Below the pieces are notes generated by a model. The model was not told the DNA's origin and did no database searches. It worked only from the letters and a program-made list of their open reading frames with translations. From Cavia porcellus (Eukaryota; Chordata; Mammalia; Rodentia; Caviidae): DNA of 64,000 nucleotides. The position numbers and the translations under genes are program-made. The stretch's first letter is position 1. Every line of letters begins with the position of its first letter. Shown in pieces: positions 1-13,751 of this stretch. The stretch is taken from positions 277,224 through 341,223 of the forward strand of contig NW_026947697.1 of the NCBI RefSeq assembly GCF_034190915.1. The letters are read 5' to 3'.

Positions 1-2749
1 ACAATTCGCAAAACCCCGTGATGTTTCTCTCCCTCCTACTAGTGAATGTAATGTAACACACACCCATACAATGCGCACCACCCCGTGATGTTTCTCTCAC
101 TCCTACTAGTGAATGTAATGTAACACACACCCATACAATGCGCACCACCCCCTGATGTTTCTCTCACTCCTACTAGTGAATGTCATGTAACACACACCCA
201 TACAATGCGCACCACCCCGTGATGTTTTTCTCACTCCTACTAGTGAATGTAATGTAACACACACCCATACAATGCGCACCAACCCGTGATGTTTCTCTCA
301 CTCCTACTAGTGAATGTAATGTAACACACACCCATACAATGCGCACCACCCCGTGATGTTTCTCTCACTGCTACTAGTGAATGTAATGTAACACACACCC
401 ATACAATGCGCACCATCACGTGATGTTTTTCACACCCCTACTAGTGAATCTAATGTAACACACACCCATACAATGCGCACCACCCCATGATGTTTTTCTC
501 ACTCCTACTAGTGAATGTAATGTAACACACACCCATACAATGCGCACCACCCCGTGATGTTTTTCTCACTCCTACTAGTGAATCTAATGTAACACACACC
601 CATACAATGCGCACCACCCCGTGATGTTTTTCTCACTCCTACTAGTGAATCTAATGTAACACACACCCATACAATGCGCACGACCCCGTGATGTTTTTCT
701 CACTCCTACGAGTGAATGTAATGTAACACACACCCATACAATGCGCACCACCCCGTGATGTTTTTCTCACTCCTACTCGTGAATCTAATGTAACACACAC
801 CCATACAATGCGCACCACCCCGTGATGTTTTTCTCACTCCTACGAGTGAATGTAATGTAACACACACCCATAAAATGCGCACCACTCCGTGATGTTTCTC
901 TCACTGCTACAAGTGAATGTAATGTAACACACACCCATACAATGCGCACCACCCCGTGATGTTTCTCTCACTGCTACTAGTGAATGTAATGTAACACACA
1001 CCCATACAATGCGCACCACCCCGTGATGTTTTTCTCACTCCTACTCGTGAATCTAATGTAACACACACCCATACAATGCGCACCAGCCCGTGATGTTTTT
1101 CTCACTCCTACGAGTGAATCTAATGTAACACACACCCATACAATGCGCACCACCCCGTGATGTTTTTCTCACTCCTACGAGTGAATGTAATGTAACACAC
1201 ACCCATACAATGCGCACCACTCCGTGATGTTTTTCTCACTGCTACAAGTGAATGTAATGTAACACACACCCATACAATGCGCACCACCCCGTGATGTTTC
1301 TCTCACTGCTACAAGTGAATGTAATGTAACACACACCCATACAATGCGCACCACCCCGTGATGTTTCTCTCACTGCTACTAGTGAATGTAATGTAACACA
1401 CAACCATACAATGCGCACCACCCCGTAATGTTTTTCTCACTCCTACTAGTGAATGTAATGTAACACACACCCATACAATGTGCACCACCCTGTGATGTTT
1501 TTCTCACTCCTACTAGTGAATCTAATGTAACACACACCCATACAATGCGCACCACCCCGTGATGTTTTTCTCACTCCTACTAGTGAATGTAATGTAACAC
1601 ACACCCATACAATGCGCACCACCCCGTGATGTTTTTCTCACTCCTACTAGTGAATCTAATGTAACACACACCGATACATTGCGCACCACCCCGTGATGTT
1701 TTTCTCACTCCTACTAGTGAATCTAATGTAACACACACCCATACAATGCGCACGACCCCGTGATGTTTTTCTCACTCCTACGAGTGAATGTAATGTAACA
1801 CACACCCATACAATGCGCACCACCCCGTGATGTTTTTCTCACTCCTACGAGTGAATGTAATGTAACACACACCCATAAAATGCGCACCACCCCTTGATGT
1901 TTTTCTCACTCCTACGAGTGAATGTAATGTAACACACACCCATAAAATGCGCACCATTCTGTGATGTTTTTCTCACTCCTACTAGTGAATGTAATGTAAC
2001 ACACACCCTTACAATGCGCACCACCCCGTGATGTTTTTCTCACTCCTACTAGTGAATCTAATGTAACACACACCCATAAAATGCGCACCACCCCTTGATG
2101 TTTTTCTCACTCCTACGAGTGAATGTAATGTAACACACACCCATAAAATGCGCACCATTCTGTGATGTTTTTCTCACTCCTACTAGTGAATGTAATGTAA
2201 CACACACCCATACAATGCGCACCACCCCGTGATGTTTTTCTCACTCCTACTAGTGAATCTAATGTAACACACACCCATACAATGCGCACCTCCCCGTGAT
2301 GTTTTTCTCACTCCTACTAGTGAATGTCATGTAACACACACCCATACAATGCGCACCCCCCCGTGATGTTTTTCTCACTCCTACTAGTGAATGTCATGTA
2401 ACACACACCCATATAATGCGCACCACCCCGTGATGTTTTTCTCACTCCTACTAGTGAATGTCATGTAACACACACCCATACAATGCGCACCACCCCGTGA
2501 TGTTTTTCTCACTCCTACTAGTGAATGTCATGTAACACACACACATACAATGCGCACCACCCCGTGATGTTTCTCTCACTCCTACTAGTGAATGTAATGT
2601 AACACACACCCATACAATGCGCACCACCCCGTGATGTTTCTCTCACTCCTACTAGTCAATGTAATGTAACACACACCCATACAAAGCGCACCACCCCGTG
2701 ATGTTTCTCTCACTCCTACTAGTGAATGTAATGTAACACACACCCATAC
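1..2749. repeat. Left mosaic of T5-rich satellite units
   Basis: The first 400 bp are mostly T3C units. After that come mixed T5 units, many with GAATCTAATG in place of GAATGTAATG and many with CTACGAG or CTACTCG in place of CTACTAG. Private variants are common, for example CATACATTGCGC near 1675, CATAAAATGCGC near 874, 1873 and 1940, and TTCGCAAAAC at 5-15. No long HOR copy of 100-1,850 was recognised inside the window, although single units recur elsewhere. No gene is present. Confidence 0.85.
1870..2215. repeat. Local three-unit duplication (201 bp offset)
   Basis: Two successive CATAAAATGCGC units, the first followed by CACCCCTTGATG and the second by CATTCTGTGATG, occur at about 1873-1970 and again at about 2074-2170. 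The shared rare variants CCCTTGATG (1891 and 2092) fix the offset at exactly 201 bp, three units. This is a young local tandem duplication. Confidence 0.85.
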
Positions 2750-3620
2750 AATGCGCACCAACCCGTGATGTTTCTCTCACTCCTACTAGTGAATGTAATG
2801 TAACACACACCCATACAATGCGCACCACGCCGTGATGTTTCTCTCACTGCTACAAGTGAATGTAATGTAACACACACCCATACAATGCGCACCACCCCGT
2901 GATGTTTCTCTCACTGCTACTAGTGAATGTAATGTAACACACACCCATACAATGCGCACCACCCCGTGATGTTTTTCACACTCCTACTAGTGAATCTAAT
3001 GTAACACACACCCATACAATGCGCACCACCCCGTGATGTTTTTCTCACTCCTACTAGTGAATGTAATGTAACACACACCCATACAATGCGCACCACCCCG
3101 TGATGCTTTTCTCACTCCTACTAGTGAATGTAATGTAACACACACCCATACAATGCGCACCACCCCGTGATGTTTTTCTCACTCCTACTAGTGAATGTAA
3201 TGTAACACACACCCATACAATGCGCACCACCACGTGATGTTTCTCTCACTCCTACTAGTCAATGTAATGTAACACACACCCATACAATGCGCACCACCCC
3301 GTGATGTTTCTCTCACTCTTACTAGTCAATGTAATGTAACACACACCCATACAAAGCGCACCACCCCGTGATGTTTCTCTCACTCCTACTAGTGAATGTA
3401 ATGTAACACACACCCATACAATGCGCACCACCCCGTGATGTTTCTCTCACTCCTACTAGTGAATGTAATGTAACACACACCCATACAATGCGCACCAACC
3501 CGTGATGTTTCTCTCACTCCTACTAGTGAATGTAATGTAACACACACCCATACAATGCGCACCACGCCGTGATGTTTCTCTCACTGCTACAAGTGAATGT
3601 AATGTAACACACACCCATAC
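2554..3620. repeat. HOR block A, copy 1 (further copies near 8.0 and 14.2 kb)
   Basis: The block holds an ordered series of diagnostic units: CTAGTCAATG with ACAAAGCGC (2681, 3351), CACCAACCCG (about 2757), CACGCCGTG with CTACAAGTG, TTTTTCACACTCC (near 2970), a CACGTG unit (3231) and CTCTTACTAGTC (near 3316). The part 2,750-3,620 recurs at 8,034-8,904 (offset 5,284), and the part 2,554-3,504 recurs at 14,190-15,140 (offset 11,636). Edges are estimated from where rare variants stop matching and are good to about one unit. Confidence 0.8.
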
Positions 3621-3699
3621 AATGCGCACCACCCCGTGATGTTTTTCTCACTCCTACTAGTGAATGTAATGTAACACACACCCATACAATGCGCACGAC

Positions 3700-4480
3700 C
3701 CCGTGATGTTTTTCTCACTCCTACGAGTGAATGTAATGTAACACACACCCATACAATGCGCACCACCCCGTGATGTTTTTCTCACTCCTACTAGTGAATG
3801 TAATGTAACACACACCCTTACAATGCGCACCACCCCGTGATGTTTTTATCACTCCTACTAGTGAATCTAATGTAACACACACCCATACAATGCGCATCAC
3901 CCGTGATGTTTTTCTCACTCCTACTAGTGAATGTAATGTAACACACACCCATACAATGCGCACCACCCCGTGATGTTTCTCTCACTCCTACTAGTGAATG
4001 TAATGTAACACACACCCATACAATGCGCACCACCCCGTGATGTTTCTCTCACTGCTACTAGTGAATGTAATGTAACACACACCCATACAATTCGCAAAAC
4101 CCCGTGATGTTTCTCTCACTCCTACTAGTGAATGTAATGTAACACACACCCATACAATGCGCATCACCCCGTGATGTTTCTCTCACTCCTACTAGTGAAT
4201 GTAATGTAACATACACCCATACAATGCGCACCACCCCCTGATGTTTCTCTCACTCCTACTAGTGAATGTCATGTAACACACACCCATACAATGCGCACCA
4301 CCCCGTGATGTTTCTCTCACTCCTACTAGTGAATGTGATGTAACATACACCCATACAATGCGCACCACCCCCTGATGTTTCTCTCACTCCTACTAGTGAA
4401 TGTAATGTAACACACACCCTTACAATGCGCACCACCTCGTGATGTTTCTCTCACTGCTACTAGTGAATGTAATGTAACAC
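3700..4480. repeat. HOR block B, copy 1 (about 780 bp, three copies)
   Basis: An ordered set of rare units recurs at 4,838-5,617 (offset 1,137-1,138, 17 units) and 9,384-10,164 (offset 5,684). Diagnostic items are CTACGAG at 3721, the ACACCCTTACAATG unit near 3815, TTTTTATCACTCC near 3843, the 66-bp CATCACCCGTG unit near 3895, TTCGCAAAAC at 4091 and AACATACACCC near 4209. The T-to-C change CACCTCGTG near 4435 is private to this copy. Confidence 0.83.
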
Positions 4481-4837
4481 ACACCCATACAATGCGCACC
4501 ACCCCGTGATATTTTTCACACTCCTACTAGTGAATCTAATGTAACACACACCCATACAATGCGCACCACCCCGTGATGTTTTTCTCACTCCTACTAGTGA
4601 ATGTAATGTAACACACACCCATACAATGCGCACCACCCCGTGATGTTTTTCTCACTCCTACTAGTGAATCTAATGTAACACACACCCATACAATGCGCAC
4701 GACCCCGTGATGTTTTTCTCACTCCTACGAGTGAATGTAATGTAACACACACCCATACAATGCGCACCACCCCGTGATGTTTTTCTCACTCCTACGAGTG
4801 AATGTAATGTAACACACACCCATACAATGCGCACCAC

Positions 4838-7030
4838 CCCGTGATGTTTTTCTCACTCCTACGAGTGAATGTAATGTAACACACACCCATACAATGCGCA
4901 CCACCCCGTGATGTTTTTCTCACTCCTACTAGTGAATGTAATGTAACACACACCCTTACAATGCGCACCACCCCGTGATGTTTTTATCACTCCTACTAGT
5001 GAATCTAATGTAACACACACCCATACAATGCGCATCACCCGTGATGTTTTTCTCACTCCTACTAGTGAATGTAATGTAACACACACCCATACAATGCGCA
5101 CCACTCGTGATGTTTCTCTCACTCCTACTAGTGAATGTAATGTAACACACACCCATACAATGCGCACCACCCCGTGATGTTTCTCTCACTCCTACTAGTG
5201 AATGTAATGTAACACACACCCATACAATTCGCAAAACCCCGTGATGTTTCTCTCACTCCTACTAGTGAATGTAATGTAACACACACCCATACAATGCGCA
5301 CCACCCCGTGATGTTTCTCTCACTCCTACTAGTGAATGTAATGTAACATACACCCATACAATGCGCACCACCCCCTGATGTTTCTCTCACTCCTACTAGT
5401 GAATGTCATGTAACACACACCCATACAATGCGCACCACCCCGTGATGTTTCTCTCACTCCTACTAGTGAATGTGATGTAACATACACCCATACAATGCGC
5501 ACCACCCCCTGATGTTTCTCTCACTCCTACTAGTGAATGTAATGTAACACACACCCTTACAATGCGCACCACCCCGTGATGTTTCTCTCACTGCTACTAG
5601 TGAATGTAATGTAACACACACCCATACAATTCGCAAAACCCCGTGATGTTTCTCTCACTCCTACTAGTTAATGTAATGTAACACACACCCATACAATGCG
5701 CACCACGCCGTGATGTTTCTCTCACTGCTACAAGTGAATGTAATGTAACACACACCCATACAATGCGCTCCACCCCGTGATGTTTTTCACACTCCTACTA
5801 GTGAATCTAATGTAACACACACCCATACAATGCGCACCACCCCATGATGTTTTTCTCACTCCTACTAGTGAATGTAATGTAACACACACCCATATAATGT
5901 GCACCACCCCGTGATGTTTTTCTCACTCCTACTAGTGAATCTAATGTAACACACACCCATACAATGCGCACCACCCCGTGATGTTTTTCTCACTCCTACT
6001 AGTGAATCTAATGTAACACACACCGATACAATGCGCACGACCCCGTGATGTTTTTCTCACTCCTACGAGTGAATGTAATGTAACACACACCCATACAATG
6101 CGCACCACCCCGTGATGTTTTTCTCACTCCTACGAGTGAATGTAATGTAACACACACCCATACAGTGCACACCACTCCGTGATGTTTTTCTCACTCCTAC
6201 TAGTGAATGTAATGTAACACACCCATACAATGCGCACCACGCCGTGATGTTTCTCTCACTGCTACAAGTGAATGTAATGTAACACACACCCATACAATGC
6301 GCACCACCCCGTGATGTTTCTCTCACTCCTACTAGTGAATGTAATGTAACACACACCCATACAATGCGCACCACCCCGTGATGTTTTTCACACTCCTACT
6401 AGTGAATCTAATGTAACACACACCCATACAATGCGCACCACCCCGTGATGTTTTTCTCACTCCTACTAGTGAATGTAATGTAACACACACCCATACAATG
6501 CGCACCACCCCGTGATGTTTTTCTCACTCCTACTAGTGAATCTAATGTAACACACACCCATACAATGCGCACGACCCCGTGATGTTTTTCTCACTCCTAC
6601 GAGTGAATGTAATGTAACACACACCCATACAATGCGCACCACCCCGTGATGTTTTTCTCACTCCTACGAGTGAATGTAATGTAACACACACCCATACAAT
6701 GCGCACCACCCCGTGATGTTTTTCTCACTCCTACCAGTGAATGTAATGTAACACACACCCATACAATGCGCACCACCCCGTGATGTTTTTCTCACTCCTA
6801 AGAGTGAATGTAATGTAACACACACCCATACAATGCGCACCACTCCGTGATGTTTTTCTCACTCCTACTAGTGAATGTAATGTAACACACACCCTTACAA
6901 TGCGCACCACCCCGTGATGTTTTTCTCACTCCTACTAGTGAATCTAATGTAACACACACCGATACAATGCGCACCACCCGTGATGTTTTTCTCACTCCTA
7001 ATAGTGAATGTAATGTAACACACACCCATA
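4838..7030. repeat. Extended HOR block B+C, copy 1
   Basis: It opens with block B (to 5,617) and continues with units marked by TTCGCAAAAC at 5228 and 5630, ATATAATGTGCACC near 5893, the 65-bp AACACACCCATAC unit near 6217 and the CACTCCGTG unit at 6841. The whole series recurs at 9,384-11,576. The offset is 4,547 at the TTCGC markers, 4,614 around 6.06-6.6 kb and back to 4,547 by 6.84 kb, so one unit was gained near 10,314-10,380 and one unit fewer lies before 11,388 relative to this copy. Confidence 0.8.
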
Positions 7031-8033
7031 CAATGCGCACCACCCGTGATGTTTTTCACACTCCTACTAGTGAATCTAATGTAACACACACCCATACAAT
7101 GCGCACCACCCCGTGATGTTTTTCTCCCTCCTACTAGTGAATGTCATGTAACACACACCCATACAATGCGCACCACCCCGTGATGTTTTTCTCACTCCTA
7201 CTAGTGAATGTCATGTAACACACACCCATACAATGCGCACCACCCCATGATGTATTTCTCACTCCTACTAGTGAATGTCATGTAACACACACCCATACAA
7301 TGCGCACCACCCCGTGATGTTTTTCTCACTCCTACTAGTGAATGTAATGTAACACACACCCATACAAGGCGCACCACCCCGTGATGTTTTTCTCCCTCCT
7401 ACTAGTGAATGTAATGTAATACACACCATACAATGCGCACCACCCTGTGATGTTTTTCTCCCTCCTACTAGTGAATGTAATGTAACACACACCATACAAT
7501 GCGCACCACCCTGTGATGTTTTTCTCCCTCCTACTAGTGAATGTAATGTAACACACACCCATACAATGCGCACCACCCCGTGATGTTTTTCTCCCTCCTA
7601 CTAGTGAATGTAATGTAACACACACCCATACAATGCGCACCACCCCGTGATGTTTTTCTCACTCCTACTAGTCAATGTAATGTAACACACACCCATACAA
7701 TGCGCACCACTCCGTGATGTTTTTCTCACTCCTACCAGTGAATGTAATGTAACACACACCCATACAATGCGCACCACCCCGTGATGTTTCTCTCACTCCT
7801 ACTAGTGAATGTAATGTAACACACACCCATACAATGCGCACCAACCCGTGATGTTTCTCTCACTCCTACTAGTGAATGTAATGTAACACACACCCATACA
7901 ATGCGCACCACCCCGTGATGTTTTTCTCACTCCTACCAGTGAATGTAATGTAACACACACCCATACAATGCGCACCACCCCGTGATGTTTTTCTCACTCC
8001 TACCAGTGAATGTAATGTGACACACACCCATAC
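7031..8033. repeat. T5 satellite units between HOR copies, with a CTCCCTCC cluster
   Basis: Units here are mostly T5, several with GAATGTCATG. At 7381-7646 four consecutive units carry CTCCCTCC instead of CTCACTCC. The first two (7381-7446 and 7447-7512) are 66 bp through loss of one C in ACACACCATAC. From about 7,650 to 8,030 come units with CTACCAG. No gene is present. Confidence 0.85.
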
Positions 8034-8904
8034 AATGCGCACCAACCCGTGATGTTTCTCTCACTCCTACTAGTGAATGTAATGTAACACACACCCATAC
8101 AATGCGCACCACGCCATGATGATTCTCTCACTGCTACAAGTGAATGTAATGTAACACACACCCATACAATGCGCACCACCCCGTGATGTTTCTCTCACTG
8201 CTACTAGTGAATGTAATGTAACACACACCCATACAATGCGCACCACCCCGTGATATTTTTCACACTCCTACTAGTGAATCTAATGTAACACACACCCATA
8301 CAATGCGCACCACCCCGTGATGTTTTTCTCACTCCTACTAGTGAATGTAATGTAACACACACCCATACAATGCGCACCACCCCGTGATGTTTTTCTCACT
8401 CCTACTAGTGAATGTAATGTAACACACACCCATACAATGCGCACCACCCCGTGATGTTTTTCTCACTCGTACTAGTGAATGTAATGTAACACACACCCAT
8501 ACAATGCGCACCACCACGTGATGTTTCTCTCACTCCTACTAGTCAATGTAATGTAACACACACCCATACAATGCGCACCACCCCGTGATGTTTCTCTCAC
8601 TCTTACTAGTCAATGTAATGTAACACACACCCATACAAAGCGCACCACCCCGTGATGTTTCTCTCACTCCTACTAGTGAATGTAAGGTAACACACACCCA
8701 TACAATGCGCACCACCCCGTGATGTTTCTCTCACTCCGACTAGTGAATGTAATGTAACACACACCCATACAATGCGCACCAACCCGTGATGTTTCTCTCA
8801 CTCCTATTAGTGAATGTAATGTAACACACACCCATACAATGCGCACCACGCCGTGATGTTTCTCTCACTGCTACAAGTGAATGTAATGTAACACACACCC
8901 ATAC
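8034..8904. repeat. HOR block A, copy 2
   Basis: This copy matches 2,750-3,620 at offset 5,284 with few differences: GTGATATTTTT near 8254 against GTGATGTTTTT, and CGCCATGATGATTC near 8112 against CGCCGTGATGTTTC. The CACGTG unit lies at 8515 and the CTCTTACTAGTC unit near 8600, in the same order as in copy 1. Confidence 0.8.
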
Positions 8905-9383
8905 AATGCGCACCTCCCCGTGATGTTTCTCTCACTGCTACTAGTGAATGTAATGTAACACACACCCATACAATGCGCACCACCCCGTGATATTTTTCAC
9001 ACTCCTACTAGTGAATCTAATGTAACACACCCATACAATGCGCACCACCCCGTGATGTTTTTCTCACTCCTACTAGTGAATGTAATGTAACACACACCCA
9101 TACAATGCGCACCACCCCGTGATGTTTTTCTCACTCCTACTAGTGAATCTAATGTAACACACACCCATACAATGCGCACCACCCCGTGATGTTTTTCTCA
9201 CTCCTACTAGTGAATCTAATGTAACACACACCCATACAATGCGCACGACCCCGTGATGTTTTTCTCACTCCTACGAGTGAATGTAATGTAACACACACCC
9301 ATACAATGCGCACCACCCCGTGATGTTTTTCTCACTCCTACGAGTGAATGTAATGTAACACACACCCATACAATGCGCACCAC
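8905..9383. repeat. Satellite units linking HOR blocks A and B
   Basis: About seven units lie here, including CACCTCCCCGTG near 8912, a GTGATATTTTTCACAC unit near 8990, a 65-bp AACACACCCATAC unit near 9026 and two GAATCTAATG units. They separate the 5,284-offset and 5,684-offset alignments, so copy 2 holds about six more units between blocks A and B than copy 1. No gene is present. Confidence 0.75.
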
Positions 9384-11576
9384 CCCGTGATGTTTTTCTC
9401 ACTCCTACGAGTGAATGTAATGTAACACACACCCATACAATGCGCACCACCCCGTGATGTTTTTCTCACTCCTACTAGTCAATGTAATGTAACACACACC
9501 CTTACAATGCGCACCACCCCGTGATGTTTTTATCACTCCTACTAGTGAATCTAATGTAACACACACCCATACAATGCGCATCACCCGTGATGTTTTTCTC
9601 ACTCCTACTAGTGAATGTAATGTAACACACACCCATACAATGCGCACCACCCCGTGATGTTTCTCTCACTGCTACTAGTGAATGTAATGTAACACACACC
9701 CATACAATGCGCACCACCCCGTGATGTTTCTCTCACTGCTACTAGTGAAAGTAATGTAACACACACCCATACAATTCGCAAAACCCCGTGATGTTTCTCT
9801 CACTCCTACTAGTGAATGTAATGTAACACACACCCATACAATGCGCACCACCCCGTGATGTTTCTCTCACTCCTACTAGTGAATGTAATGTAACATACAC
9901 CCATACAATGCGCACCACCCCCTGATGTTTCTCTCACTCCTACTAGTGAATGTCATGTAACACACACCCATACAATGCGCACCACCCCGTGATGTTTCTC
10001 TCACTCCTACTAGTGAATGTGATGTAACATACACCCATACAATGCGCACCACCCCCTGATGTTTCTCTCACTCCTACTAGTGAATGTAATGTAACACACA
10101 CCCTTACAATGCGCACCACCCCGTGATGTTTCTCTCACTGCTACTAGTGAATATAATGTAACACACACCCATACAATTCGCAAAACCCCGTGATGTTTCT
10201 CTCACTCCTACTAGTTAATGTAATGTAACACACACCCATACAATGCGCACCACGCCGTGATGTTTCTCTCACTGCTACAAGTGAATGTAATGTAACACAC
10301 ACCCATACAATGCGCACCACCCCGTGATGTTTCTCTCACTGCTACTAGTGAATGTAATGTAACACACACCCATACAATGCGCTCCACCCCGTGATGTTTT
10401 TCACACTCCTACTAGTGAATCTAATGTAACACACACCCATACAATGCGCACCACCCCATGATGTTTTTCTCCCTCCTACTAGTGAATGTAATGTAACACA
10501 CACCCATATAATGTGCACCACCCCGTGATGTTTTTCTCACTCCTACTAGTGAATCTAATGTAACACACACCCATACAATGCGCACCACCCCGTGATGTTT
10601 TTCTCACTCCTACTAGTGAATCTAATGTAACACACACCGATAAAATGCGCACGACCCCGTGATGTTTTTCTCACTCCTACGAGTGAATGTAATGTAACAC
10701 ACACCCATACAATGCGCACCACCCCGTGATGTTTTTCTCACTCCTACGAGTGAATGTAATGTAACACACACCCATACAATGCACACCACTCCGTGATGTT
10801 TTTCTCACTCCTACTAGTGAATGTAATGTAACACACCCATACAATGCGCACCACGCCGTGATGTTTCTCTCACTGCTACAAGTGAATGTAATGTAACACA
10901 CACCCATACAATGCGCACCACCCCGTGATGTTTCTCTCACTCCTACTAGTGAATGTAATGTAACACACACCCATACAATGCGCACCACCCCGTGATGTTT
11001 TTCACACTCCTACTAGTGAATCTAATGTAACACACACCCATACACTGCGCACCACCCCGTGATGTTTTTGTCACTCCTACTAGTGAATGTAATGTAACAC
11101 ACACCCATACAATGCGCACCACCCCGTGATGTTTTTCTCACTCCTACTAGTGAATCTAATGTAACACACACCCATACAATGCGCACGACCCCGTGATGTT
11201 TTTCTCACTCCTACGAGTGAATGTAATGTAACACACACCCATACAATGCGCACCACCCCGTGATGTTTTTCTCACTCCTACGAGTGAATGTAATGTAACA
11301 CACACCCATACAATGCGCACCACCCCGTGATGTTTTTCTCACTCCTACGAGTGAATGTAATGTAACACACACCCATACAATGCGCACCACTCCGTGATGT
11401 TTTTCTCACTCCTATAGTGAATGTAATGTAACACACACCCTTACAATGCGCACCACCCCGTGATGTTTTTCTCACTCCTACTAGTGAATCTAATGTAACA
11501 CACACCGATACAATGCGCACCACCCGTGATGTTTTTCTCACTCCTAATAGTGAATGTAATGTAACACACACCCATA
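9384..11576. repeat. Extended HOR block B+C, copy 2
   Basis: This is the second copy of 4,838-7,030. It shares the TTCGCAAAAC units (9775, 10177), the 65-bp unit near 10,835 and the CACTCCGTG unit at 11,388. It carries its own 1-bp loss (CCTATAGTG near 11,411). Block B inside it (9,384-10,164) is the third copy of 3,700-4,480. Confidence 0.8.
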
Positions 11577-13751
11577 CAATGCGCACCACCCCGTGATGTT
11601 TTTCTCACTCCTACTAGTGAAAGTAATGTAACACACACCCATACAATGCGCACCACCCCGTGATGTTTTTCTCACTCCTACGAGTGAATGTAATGTAACA
11701 CACACCCATACAATGCGCACCACCCCGTGATGTTTTTCTCACTCCTACGAGTGAATGTAATGTAACACACACCCATACAATGCGCACCACCCCGTGATGT
11801 TTTTCTCACTCCTACGAGTGAATGTAATGTAACACACACCCATAAAATGCGCACCATTCCGTGATGTTTTTCTCACTCCTACTAGTGAATGTAATGTAAC
11901 ACACACCCTTACAATGCGCACCACCCCGTGATGTTTTTCTCACTCCTACTAGTGAATCTAATGTAACACACACCGATACAATGCGCACCACCCGTGATGT
12001 TTTTCTCACTCCTACTAGTGAATGTTATGTAACACACACCCATACAATGCGCACCACCCCGTGATGTTTTTCTCACTCCTACTAGTGAAAGTAATGTAAC
12101 ACACACCCATACAATGCGCACCACCCCGTGATGTTTTTCTCACTCCTACTAGTGAATCTAATGTAACACACACCCATACAATGCGCACCACCCCGTGATG
12201 TTTTTCTCACTCCTACTAGTGAATGTAATGTAACACACACCCATACAATGCGCACCACCCCGTGATGTTTTTCTCACTCCTACGAGTGAATGTAATGTAA
12301 CACACACCCATACAATGCACACCACTCCGTGATGTTTTTCTCACTCCTACTAGTGAATGTAATGTAACACACCCATACAATGCGCACCACGCCGTGATGT
12401 TTCTCTCACTGCTACAAGTGAATGTAATGTAACACACACCCATACAATGCGCACCACCCCGTGATGTTTCTCTCACTCCTACTAGTGAATGTAATGTAAC
12501 ACACACCCATACAATGCGCACCACCCCGTGATGTTTTTCACACTCCTACTAGTGAATCTAATGTAACACACACCCATACACTGCGCACCACCCCGTGATG
12601 TTTTTGTCACTCCTACTAGTGAATGTAATGTAACACACACCCATACAATGCGCACCACCCCGTGATGTTTTTCTCACTCCTACTAGTGAATCTAATGTAA
12701 CACACACCCATACAATGCGCACGACCCCGTGATGTTTTTCTCACTCCTACGAGTGAATGTAATGTAACACACACCCATACAATGCGCACCACCCCGTGAT
12801 GTTTTTCTCACTCCTACGAGTGAATGTAATGTAACACACACCCATACAATGCGCACCACCCCGTGATGTTTTTCTCACTCCTACGAGTGAATGTAATGTA
12901 ACACACACCCATACAATGCGCACCACTCCGTGATGTTTTTCTCACTCCTATAGTGAATGTAATGTAACACACACCCTTACAATGCGCACCACCCCGTGAT
13001 GTTTTTCTCACTCCTACTAGTGAATCTAATGTAACACACACCGATACAATGCGCACCACCCGTGATGTTTTTCTCACTCCTAATAGTGAATGTAATGTAA
13101 CACACACCCATACAATGCGCACCACCCCGTGATGTTTTTCTCACTCCTACTAGTGAAAGTAATGTAACACACACCCATACAATGCGCACCACCCCGTGAT
13201 GTTTTTCTCACTCCTACGAGTGAATGTAATGTAACACACACCCATACAATGCGCACCACCCCGTGATGTTTTTCTCACTCCTACGAGTGAATGTAATGTA
13301 ACACACACCCATACAATGCGCACCACCCCGTGATGTTTTTCTCACTCCTACGAGTGAATGTAATGTAACACACACCCATAAAATGCGCACCATTCCGTGA
13401 TGTTTTTCTCACTCCTACTAGTGAATGTAATGTAACACACACCCTTACAATGCGCACCACCCCGTGATGTTTTTCTCACTCCTACTAGTGAATCTAATGT
13501 AACACACACCGATACAATGCGCACCACCCGTGATGTTTTTCTCACTCCTACTAGTGAATGTTATGTAACACACACCCATACAATGCGCACCACCCCGTGA
13601 TGTTTTTCTCACTCCTACTAGTGAAAGTAATGTAACACACACCCATACAATGCGCACCACCCCGTGATGTTTTTCTCACTCCTACTAGTGAATCTAATGT
13701 AACACACACCCATACAATGCGCACCACCCCGTGATGTTTTTCTCACTCCTT
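10680..13751. repeat. Tandem duplication of a 23-unit, 1,536-bp block
   Basis: 10,680-12,215 is followed directly by its copy at 12,216-13,751. The offset is 1,536 bp at every marker checked: the 65-bp AACACACCC unit (about 10,835), CCTATAGTG (11,411 and 12,947), the GATACAATGCGCACCACCCG unit (about 11,508) and GAATGTTATG (about 12,022). 23 x 67 is 1,541, so five bases of unit-length loss are shared by both copies. Spot comparison shows almost no differences, for example CCTTCTAG near 13,749 in the second copy against CCTACTAG. The duplication is probably very recent. Confidence 0.88.

Noticed and set aside
4091..4107. CENP-B box in units with TTCGCAAAACCCCGTG
   Set aside because: The TTCG and central A of the NTTCGNNNNANNCGGGN core are present, but the CGGG position reads CCGT. 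Units with CCCGGG lack the TTCG half. No unit seen carries both halves.
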